Part shown: one piece after another, positions 1 to 6,444 of the stretch | Layout: every line of letters begins with the position of its first letter | Numbering within the stretch: the stretch's first letter is position 1 | Assembly: GCF_042767895.1 (NCBI RefSeq) | Contig: NC_091559.1 | Span: forward strand, 10,612,447 to 10,627,280 | DNA length: 14,834 nucleotides | Source: Penaeus vannamei | Taxonomy: Eukaryota > Arthropoda > Malacostraca > Decapoda > Penaeidae | Reading direction: 5' to 3' | Notes under the pieces: generated by a model | What the model was told of the DNA's origin: nothing | The model's database searches: none | The model's input: the letters and a program-made list of their open reading frames with translations, nothing else | Translations under genes and position numbers: made by a program

Positions 1-490
1 AGGTTAGATTAGGTTAGGTTAGGCTCAAATTTGACCAGGAGACTTCAAATTTCGTTTTCTCACATAAACTTGATCGTAAATCAGTTTATTCCAGGATAGG
101 TTACATTACCTGCAATTTGGTGAGGTTAGGTTAGGTTAGGTTAGGTTAGGTTAGGCTCAAATTTGACCAGGAGACTCCAAATTTCGTTTTCTCACATAAA
201 CTTGATCGTAAATCAGTTTAATCCAGGATAGGTTACATTACCTGCAATTTGGTGAGGTTAGGTTAGGTTACGTTAGGTTAGTTTAGGTTAGGTTAGGTTA
301 GGCTCAAATTTGATCAGGAGACTCCAAATTTCGTTTTCTCACATAAACTTGATCGTAAATCAGTTTAATCCAGGATAGGTTACATTACCTGCAATTTGGT
401 TAGGTTAGGTTATGTTAGGTTAGGTTAGGTTAGGGTAGGTTAGGTTAGGCTCAAATTTGACCAGGAGACTCCAAATTTCGATTTCTCACA
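1..490 (+). repeat. TTAGG-core satellite array, end of left block
   Basis: Four satellite cores start near 22, 154, 301 and 448 (ggctcaaatttgacc). Each core is about 102 bp and ends near 'gcaatttggtga', followed by a run of TTAGG repeats read on the plus strand. The fourth core is cut at 490, after 'gatttctcaca', where GC-rich DNA begins. The same broken core recurs at 13205. These four units equal the last four units of the right-hand array. The array continues off the left edge. Confidence 0.95.
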
Positions 491-690
491 GGTCGAAGGC
501 ACAGAGAGATCGCAGGGTTGCCCTTGACCTGGAATGGCTTGCCTGCAGCGAGAAGGACTGGCTCTCAGGCCTTGGTCAGGTGCGGTGCCTGCGACGCAGC
601 CTGCAGCCGAGGGCGAGTGACCGGCGGAAGCAGCGACCCTCGAACCCCGCGGGGCATCGCACGGGAAATCCCCCAGGTTCTCTAACTGGC
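491..690. other. GC-rich spacer, no gene recognised
   Basis: About 200 bp of GC-rich DNA lies between the broken satellite core and the 158-bp tandem repeats. Open frames cross it on both strands, but their products are low-complexity, conflict with one another and match no family I recognise. A 'ggttcgaggg' on the minus strand near 637-646 resembles an RNA polymerase III B box, but no convincing A box or tRNA fold accompanies it. Confidence 0.6.
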
Positions 691-757
691 CTGCCTTCTC
701 CAGCAGGATGGTGGCCCTGCCCATGTGGGGAAATCTGCATGGCGCCCTTGAGAAAGG

Positions 758-771
758 ATTGGCCGGCCAAT
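758..771. promoter_or_regulatory. Double-CCAAT palindrome, unit 1
   Basis: attggccggccaat is a perfect 14-bp palindrome and reads as two CCAAT boxes pointing in opposite directions. CCAAT boxes bind NF-Y-type factors in eukaryotic promoters. Activity here is only inferred. The site recurs in the next two units. Confidence 0.4.
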
Positions 772-915
772 AACCCGGATGTGAATGAGATGTAATAAAG
801 TATCCCCGAAGTTTGGCTCTAGGCCTACACGAAGCCTTGCATTTCCACCTGCCTTCTCCAGCAGGATGGTGGCCCTGCCCGCGTGGGGAAATCTGCATGG
901 CGCCCTTGAGAAAGG

Positions 916-929
916 ATTGGCCGGCCAAT
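916..929. promoter_or_regulatory. Double-CCAAT palindrome, unit 2
   Basis: Same perfect 14-bp palindrome as at 758-771, one 158-bp period later. A third version at 1074-1087 ends in 'ccagt', which breaks one CCAAT box. Confidence 0.4.
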
Positions 930-1164
930 AACCCGGATGTGAATGAGATGTAATAAAGTATCCCCGAAGTTTGGCTCTAGGCCTACACGAAGCCTTGCAT
1001 TTCCACCTGCCTTCTCCAGCAGGATGGTGGCCCTGCCCGCGTGGGGATATCTGCATGGCGCCCTTGAGAAAGGATTGGCCGGCCAGTAACCCGGATGTGA
1101 ATGAGATGTAATAAAGTATCCCCGAAATTTGGCTCTAGGCCTACACGAAGCCTTGCATTTCCAC

Positions 1165-1835
1165 CATCAGATTTGCTGAGCCTCGAAAAGTGCCTCTGGA
1201 TCCGCGTTTGAGGTGGTAAGCGACATGGCTTGAGAGGCAAACTTTCTTAGAGATTTTACTCTCTCTCTCTTTCCCTTCCCTCCCACTCTGTTTGCCTCTT
1301 ATTGTTACTACTACGAAGCCCCGCCAATAAATATCTATGAAGTCACAAAGGTTATTACAAAACACGGAAATCATATTTGGCAAAATGACAGAAATCAAAT
1401 TCATTCAACATATATCACGCATTTTGTACATAAATGAAACGAAGTAAAAAATCAATGAAAATATAAACATTTGAGAAAGAACAATTACGGTTTGCGCTTC
1501 GCTTTTGTCTCCCAGAGAGCAGACGACACTTTCGAGCGGGTTGCTTTTACGAAAATCAGAGAAAAGGAAAGAATTAGAATGGAACAATGCCAAAAGAATG
1601 AATTCTTTGAGGATTATTTACTACAAAATTCGTTATGTTTTCTGATGTTCTTATGTCTAAGCGCCAAATGAAAAAGATTCATTTCTTATTCATATCTGTC
1701 TTAGATGATGAAGGAGATGAATCGAGTTTGCAGTCTGAGTCGATGACTTGCTTCGATTTTTGTTCCGGAGAGAAGGAGCAAAGGGAGGGCGTGAATAAAC
1801 TATTATTTCATTGGTCTACTTATCTGTTTTAATGT
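1165..1835. other. AT-rich segment without recognisable gene
   Basis: I find no supported coding region, RNA gene or mobile element here. There is a short CT run near 1259-1272. Two open frames of about 65 codons (1471-1671 and 1635-1832, plus strand) have no recognisable domain. In the second copy of the unit the first frame survives with amino-acid changes and the second does not appear as an intact frame of that length. From 1337 onward this segment carries nearly all the differences between the two 12.7-kb copies. Confidence 0.6.
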
Positions 1836-1930
1836 ATCTCTCTTTTCTCTTCTCTCTCTCTCTCTCCCTCCCTTCCTCTTCTCTGTCTCTGTCTCTCTCT
1901 CTTGCTCCCTCCCTCTCTCTCTCTCTCTCC
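1836..1930. repeat. CT/GA microsatellite
   Basis: An impure run of CT, CCCT and GTCT units. It abuts the LINE 5' fragment directly, so the minus strand reads LINE sequence straight into (GA)n. The Arg/Glu-rich open frame across it is a by-product of the repeat. Confidence 0.9.
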
Positions 1931-2174
1931 ACTGAATTACAGGCTGAAGCGCACTCTTCAGCCGTGGGAGGGGTGGGACAGCTATCCCCCGTGTCCTCCC
2001 CCTCAGTGTTTACTTTGCGGTTTTCCCCCATCGTGGGGGTGGTGACCGCGGCGCCTGGCGCGCCTGGCTCGCCCGCCTTCGAGACAGGTGAATTATGGCG
2101 CTCGGGACAACGGGGCACTCAGTTCCAACGGTCACGAACACAGTACTTGGCACTCGGCGGAGGAATGAATTCAA
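1929..2174 (-). mobile_element. 5'-end fragment of the LINE family
   Basis: This 246-bp stretch aligns with 8103-8347, the 5' UTR and first 34 ORF1 codons of the intact element, at roughly 96% identity with about nine substitutions and one single-base indel. Both copies lose similarity at the same outer point, just after 'gaattcaa', which supports that point as the element's 5' end. The inner end breaks off into a GA microsatellite. LINE copies usually keep the 3' end and lose the 5' end, so a 5'-only remnant is unusual; an internal deletion or recombination at the GA repeat is a plausible cause. Confidence 0.9.
1930..2031 (-). pseudogene. LINE ORF1 start, 34-codon remnant
   Basis: The first 34 codons of ORF1 are present from the same ATG (2029-2031) with the same good context. 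Against the intact copy there are three amino-acid changes, at residues 14, 15 and 23, from about five base changes. The frame then runs into Arg/Glu codons made by the GA microsatellite. It lacks the RRM-like, zinc-knuckle and coiled-coil regions and cannot make a working ORF1 protein. Confidence 0.85.
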
Positions 2175-2382
2175 ATGAATTTAAAACAATTAAAACATAA
2201 CCATGTTCACATCACTACTCTCATGGCGATTCAATTGCGAGATATATGCGCACCTAAAGATTCATGAACAATTTCCTCGTACATGACACCAGAGATCCAT
2301 GTGTAAGGGGCGAGGGCACCGGAGCAGGGCACCACACGACTTCTTCGTGTGAGGTCACGGAGTGTACTGCCACATGGAAATG
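2175..2382. other. Spacer between LINE fragment and intact LINE
   Basis: About 208 bp lies between the 5' end of the fragment and the 3' tail of the full element. No gene is recognised. It holds a perfect hairpin at 2333-2351 (cacacga, loop cttct, tcgtgtg). I find no clear target-site duplication linking it to the DNA beyond the element's 5' end at 8348. Confidence 0.6.
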
Positions 2383-2383
2383 T

Positions 2384-2398
2384 TTTAGTTTAGTTTAG
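2384..2398 (-). repeat. LINE 3' tail, (CTAAA)3
   Basis: The plus strand reads (TTTAG)3, so the element's sense strand ends in CTAAACTAAACTAAA, just after its AATAAA signal. I-group LINEs commonly end in short simple repeats rather than poly(A). The 5-nt period is one base away from the telomeric C-strand repeat CCTAA. Confidence 0.8.
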
Positions 2399-2638
2399 TC
2401 CTTTATTTACCACCCTGGCTAACTGCACAGGCGTGGGCAAGCTGTAGTACATTTGATACATGGTCAAAGCATTATATAATAGTATTACAGAATAAATCTA
2501 TATCATAAAATTATTACGGTGTAAAATATATCATTTAAAGGAAAAGAACGATCAGTAATTTATCTACTCATCTATCAAGCCGGCATACGGCTTGGGCGTG
2601 GAAAGGCAATGTAACATTTGATATGTGGTCATGTGATA
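2399..2638 (-). other. LINE 3' UTR with hairpin and duplicated motif
   Basis: This is 240 nt between the ORF2 stop and the tail. A perfect hairpin lies at 2577-2593 (aagccg, loop gcata, cggctt). A motif of about 38 nt occurs twice in diverged form, near 2427-2464 and 2591-2628, sharing 'ggcgtgg', 'acatttgata' and 'tggtca'. In several LINEs the 3' UTR structure is what the reverse transcriptase recognises; that role is inferred here. Confidence 0.6.
2402..2407 (-). terminator. Polyadenylation signal of the LINE
   Basis: AATAAA on the minus strand lies four bases before the (CTAAA)n tail, the expected place for the 3' processing signal of the LINE transcript. Confidence 0.6.
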
Positions 2639-5600
2639 CTACATTCCAAATTTAGGATATAACATAATTATATCTTCCAAGACATCAGATGATATGAAGT
2701 AGTTACATAGTTCTCCATACCTCATGATGCTAGGTGGTCTGAAAGGCTGTATTACATGGCACTCTGAGATATAATGTACAAGTGTTCGCTTATATTCTTC
2801 ATTGCATAATTTACACTTCGTTTCTTCAACATTACAGGCTGTACTGACCTGCCAGTACAATCTATATCCCAGCCTGATTCTTGCGGTCACAATATCACAC
2901 TGTCTTGTTCTTGTTTTGTATAAACCATAGATGAAAACATCTTGCATAAACCTGCCATAGTGCTTTATGCTACAGCTTTCAGGCCGTTGAGAATTAATCA
3001 AGTCAGACAAGTCCTCTTTGAAGGAAGTTTTAATTGTGTGTGAAATCCTAGCAAGAGGTACTCCAAGATCTATATCAACACTTTGCTTGTCACATGCTGA
3101 TTTTGCTAGGCGGTCAGCATGATCATGCCTGGGGATTCCAACATGCGATGGTATCCACACAAAACGTATATCATGGCCTCGTTCTTTTGCACGATACACA
3201 TTTATCCTTATGTCATTTGCAATATTTCCTGCACCTTTGTCTAGTGTGTTCAATGCCTGGAGAGCACTCTGTGAGTCGCAGAAAATGACTCCTGAGCCTT
3301 GACTTAATAGAAATTCGGTGGCTATGAGCATTCCTGCCAACTCAGTTTGCGTAGTGCTAGCCCAGTCATGAACCCGCCTACAATCCTGGTGCTGCAAAAT
3401 ATTGTTTTGATATACGACAAAAGCGCATCCTGCTCTACTCCAAGACTGCAAGGATCCATCAGTGTAGCATTCATACGCATTGGGCATAGTTTCAAGGTGC
3501 TCATTGATAATTGCTAAAGCATACTGCTTAAGTACAGCAGGGGGGACACTGTCTTTTTTGGGGGCAGTCGTATAAAATACACTTAGGTCCGACATTTTCC
3601 ACGGTGGAGCAGAACGTCCATGTAGGGTCTTAGTTATGGATATGTTCAGTTGAGACAAGTGCTTACATGTTACTTGTTGCCATGGATTTGAATTTGAATC
3701 GATGTTGCGATTCAAAGTTAGCTCCACTATTCTATGTTTTAGTTGTCTTTGGAACTCTGTACAATAGAGGGGTTCTCTTATTGCTTTGACGCTAAATGTG
3801 GTGTTTATGTATAATATTCTTTCATAGACAGACGGCAAATTAAGTTCTGATCTCATATTCACAATCCTCGTTGTCTTAGGGGCGCCGAGAATAAGCCTCA
3901 TGGCCTCATTTTGTACAATTTCTAAACTAGCCAACTCTGATTCCTTGTATAATACTAGGTGCAATGCATGATAATCTATGACCGACCGTATGTATGACAG
4001 GTAAAAGAGTCTAGCAATATTGACATTAATACCATGGTCTTTGCCGACAAGTGTCCTAAGTGGCTTCAGACGTTCCCACAGCCTTTTCTTCAGGTTTTGT
4101 ATGAACTCTGCATCATTAACAGCCACCCCGAGATATTTGTATTGGTGACAGAGATCTAGCTCAACGTCATTGATGTGAAACCTTGGCAGAGGGATTGTTT
4201 TAGGGTTAAGTGCCTTGGTTTTTTCAGTCGATATTATCAAGCCACACTCTGTAGCCCTTGCTGAAAGCACATCAAGGATCTGTTGCATTCTCTCCTCGGA
4301 TGAGGATTTAATGCAAATATCATCGGCATAGCAAATAATGGAGTCACTGCCCTCAAGTGGTATATCGCCTAGTAATCTATGCATTAGGATGTTAAATAGC
4401 ATGGGACTAAGTACGCCTCCCTGAGGTGTGCCGAGTTCAAACACTTTTGCATGAGTACTCTTAACACCCCTGAAGAAAACCTGAGCCGATCGATTGGATA
4501 GATACATTTGAATCCATGTTAACAGTTTTCCCTGAATACCAAAGCTAGCTAGTTGCTCAAGGATCATTTCTCTGTTTGCAATATCAAAGGCAGATTGAAG
4601 ATCAAGAAATACGGTTTGCATGCCTGGTATTGAGTTTGTTAAGTATTCTGCAAAACAATGCTGACTGCTACGTCCTGGGAGAAATCCATACAGTCTGGGG
4701 GATAACTTAGCATGTATACGGTACATGAGTCTGTTCAGAATTATTCTCTCAAGTACTTTGCACAGACAGGAGGTCAAGGAAATTGGTCTGTATTTGTCAG
4801 TGTTGGATTTGGGTATAGGGATGATTAAACTTTTAGTCCAGGAGCTTGGGAGGATTCCTTGTGATAGGCTGAGTCTATACAGGTGTAAGAGTGGGTTGCC
4901 TGGCACCTGCGCAATGAGGCGAAGAACACTGTAAGTAATGCCATCCTCGCCAGGGGCTGTTGCCTTGCCTTTCACAAGGGCATTTCTCAGTTCCCACTCG
5001 GTTATTTCGGCAAAGTCGGATGGGTCAATAGCAGCACAGGCTACTGCTATATTGAATTTCCTATCTATTTTTGACTTGTCGAGATGGTCTTTTATCCCTT
5101 GTGGAAGTGAGCTCAGCTGAGAGTTTTCAGCCCACTGCTTCAGTAGCATATTAGCCTGTTCTTGTGGGCTGTGAAACTGCGGTGTTGTGGGAGCTTTACC
5201 TGTCAGCCTATTAATCTTTCTCCATACATCAGCCATGGAAGTTTGACTATTGATGCTTTGCAAAAATTGTTCCCAGTGTTTACTGCGAATCTCAGTTTTT
5301 AGTTCTCTGAATTCTTTATTGGCTTTAAGAAACTGAATAAGATTGTATGATGTCTTGTTATCTTTATAGCAATTGGCAAGCTCCTGAACTCGTTGATGTT
5401 CCTTGGCTAGAATTGGGTCATTGATCCACCTCGGAGCATGGGGGGCTTGGGGGCTCTTTTTCTTCGAGAATTTTCGTGAACAGACCCATGTGTTATAGTA
5501 GTCAGTGACAACTTTGATTAAATCCTGAGAGAAATTTTCAACTGTTGTTACTTCATATGTGTTGTACCAATCAAAGACACGTGCCTTGAAGTGATGCTCC

Positions 5601-6289
5601 AGGCCCGGTGGGATGATTATTCTAAGCCTAGGTGTTTTAGGGGCTGAGTTGCTGTCAACAGTATAGTCAGTTCGGATTGCAAAGTGGTCACTAACTAATT
5701 CTCGTACCAGTGAAGTACAGACATTACCATGAACTAGATTTTTGCCAAATACGTAATCTAACCTGCCACCTCCCAAATGAGTTTCTATTTCTGTGTCATA
5801 TACTGTTAGTAATCTACTATTAATGAAATGTTTGAATTCTTCCCCATTACTATTACGCTGGCTGTCTCCAAAGTGTGGGTGCCTTGCATTAAGGTCGCCC
5901 ATGCATAACGTGCCTTGGTTGTGAAAATTGGGTAAAGAAACAGCCAGAAATTTTGACGATCTGGCATATATATTATATAGTGAAAAATACCCAGAGGCAG
6001 TCTGAATTTTTAAATGATGAAATTGAACATCAGTGTTCTCGGATTTTTTAACTAATTTATGTGGCAATGTTACCTTCACATATGTCAACAATCCAGTCAT
6101 GGCTGTATTCACATGAGAATGATATCCCTTAATTGAAGGTGCAATTTTCATTTTAGCAGCAGCAGCAAAAGGTTCTTGCACGCAAATCACATCAATATTA
6201 TATTTACGAATATAAAACTCTAGGTCACTCAGCCTAGGTTTAATACTACGCATATTCCATGATATAAATTTAATTGTGTGTCTATCCAT
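2639..6289 (-). CDS. LINE ORF2: endonuclease, reverse transcriptase, RNase H
   Basis: This 1216-residue protein nicks the chromosomal target, copies the element RNA from the nick and removes the RNA strand. The APE-type endonuclease spans about residues 6-210, with WNMRS (11-15), E39 in QEP, GDLN (131-134), D178 and SDH (200-202). The reverse transcriptase spans about 440-740, with FLDLQSAFD (D563), TPQGGVLSP (621-629) and YADD (654-657). RNase H spans about 938-1065 with all four acidic residues: D944 in YTDGS, E983 in TELAG, D1005 in CDSQSA and D1059 in HADRLAK. A CCHC zinc motif follows (C1159, C1162, H1172, C1177). The start ATG at 6287-6289 has a weak context (C at -3, G at +4). It lies 155 nt after the ORF1 stop, so translation probably depends on reinitiation or internal entry. 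No stop, frameshift or missing catalytic residue was seen. Confidence 0.95.
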   Translation of the reverse strand: MDRHTIKFISWNMRSIKPRLSDLEFYIRKYNIDVICVQEPFAAAAKMKIAPSIKGYHSHVNTAMTGLLTYVKVTLPHKLVKKSENTDVQFHHLKIQTASGYFSLYNIYARSSKFLAVSLPNFHNQGTLCMGDLNARHPHFGDSQRNSNGEEFKHFINSRLLTVYDTEIETHLGGGRLDYVFGKNLVHGNVCTSLVRELVSDHFAIRTDYTVDSNSAPKTPRLRIIIPPGLEHHFKARVFDWYNTYEVTTVENFSQDLIKVVTDYYNTWVCSRKFSKKKSPQAPHAPRWINDPILAKEHQRVQELANCYKDNKTSYNLIQFLKANKEFRELKTEIRSKHWEQFLQSINSQTSMADVWRKINRLTGKAPTTPQFHSPQEQANMLLKQWAENSQLSSLPQGIKDHLDKSKIDRKFNIAVACAAIDPSDFAEITEWELRNALVKGKATAPGEDGITYSVLRLIAQVPGNPLLHLYRLSLSQGILPSSWTKSLIIPIPKSNTDKYRPISLTSCLCKVLERIILNRLMYRIHAKLSPRLYGFLPGRSSQHCFAEYLTNSIPGMQTVFLDLQSAFDIANREMILEQLASFGIQGKLLTWIQMYLSNRSAQVFFRGVKSTHAKVFELGTPQGGVLSPMLFNILMHRLLGDIPLEGSDSIICYADDICIKSSSEERMQQILDVLSARATECGLIISTEKTKALNPKTIPLPRFHINDVELDLCHQYKYLGVAVNDAEFIQNLKKRLWERLKPLRTLVGKDHGINVNIARLFYLSYIRSVIDYHALHLVLYKESELASLEIVQNEAMRLILGAPKTTRIVNMRSELNLPSVYERILYINTTFSVKAIREPLYCTEFQRQLKHRIVELTLNRNIDSNSNPWQQVTCKHLSQLNISITKTLHGRSAPPWKMSDLSVFYTTAPKKDSVPPAVLKQYALAIINEHLETMPNAYECYTDGSLQSWSRAGCAFVVYQNNILQHQDCRRVHDWASTTQTELAGMLIATEFLLSQGSGVIFCDSQSALQALNTLDKGAGNIANDIRINVYRAKERGHDIRFVWIPSHVGIPRHDHADRLAKSACDKQSVDIDLGVPLARISHTIKTSFKEDLSDLINSQRPESCSIKHYGRFMQDVFIYGLYKTRTRQCDIVTARIRLGYRLYWQVSTACNVEETKCKLCNEEYKRTLVHYISECHVIQPFRPPSIMRYGELCNYFISSDVLEDIIMLYPKFGM

Positions 6290-6444
6290 ATGTGAGTAGT
6301 GTATTATTATGTAATCTGTACTTCATGCGCTTATATCCATTGATATTACGGAATTTAGGTTCACATAAGAAACATATAACTTCATGAATAATGTACATTC
6401 TATTACAGATGATTGTCCTAAGCTTAAAAGTACTTTTAACCATG
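6290..6444 (-). other. Gap between LINE ORF1 and ORF2
   Basis: 155 AT-rich nucleotides separate the ORF1 stop from the ORF2 ATG. The ORFs do not overlap and no shared stop-start codon exists, so a stop-start coupling mechanism is not supported. Confidence 0.7.

Larger units (their letters stand above)
691..1164. repeat. 158-bp GC-rich tandem repeat, three copies
   Basis: Three head-to-tail units occupy 691-848, 849-1006 and 1007-1164 with an exact 158-bp period. They are nearly identical; small changes include 'cccatgtgg' against 'cccgcgtgg' and 'ggggaaatc' against 'ggggatatc'. Each unit holds a palindrome of two inverted CCAAT boxes and, about 23 bases further on, an AATAAA hexamer (794-799, 952-957, 1110-1115). 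It could be a minisatellite or an array of promoter-like elements. Minus-strand open frames of up to 162 codons cross it, but I do not call them genes. Confidence 0.9.
1..2119 (+). repeat. 12.7-kb tandem unit, first copy (shared part)
   Basis: This stretch recurs at 12716-14834 with a constant offset of 12,715 bp and no net insertion or deletion. Rare variants are shared at the same places: 'gacttcaaat' near 41, 'gtttagg' near 281, 'tgatcagg' near 312 and 'tagggtagg' near 432. It contains the end of a TTAGG satellite array, the GC-rich 158-bp triplication, an AT-rich segment, a CT microsatellite and most of a LINE 5' fragment. The window thus spans one whole period. Both ends of the visible similarity are set by the window edges, so the true extent is unknown. 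Confidence 0.95.

Noticed and set aside
600..690. tRNA gene or tRNA-derived SINE on the minus strand
   Set aside because: A B-box-like ggttcga is present, but no suitable A box, cloverleaf or SINE tail could be found.
440..928. 162-codon minus-strand open frame, repeated exactly at 13155-13643, and overlapping frames
   Set aside because: They arise from reading the GC-rich 158-bp tandem repeat. Several frames are open on both strands at once, the products repeat themselves and no domain is recognisable.
1816..2118. 100-codon minus-strand open frame rich in Arg and Glu
   Set aside because: It is LINE 5' UTR plus 34 ORF1 codons running into a GA microsatellite; the RE-rich part is a translated simple repeat.
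2333..2351. Hairpin cacacga/tcgtgtg as a transcription terminator
   Set aside because: It has no T run, lies outside the element's polyadenylation signal and sits in a eukaryotic context, so it is only noted as a small inverted repeat.
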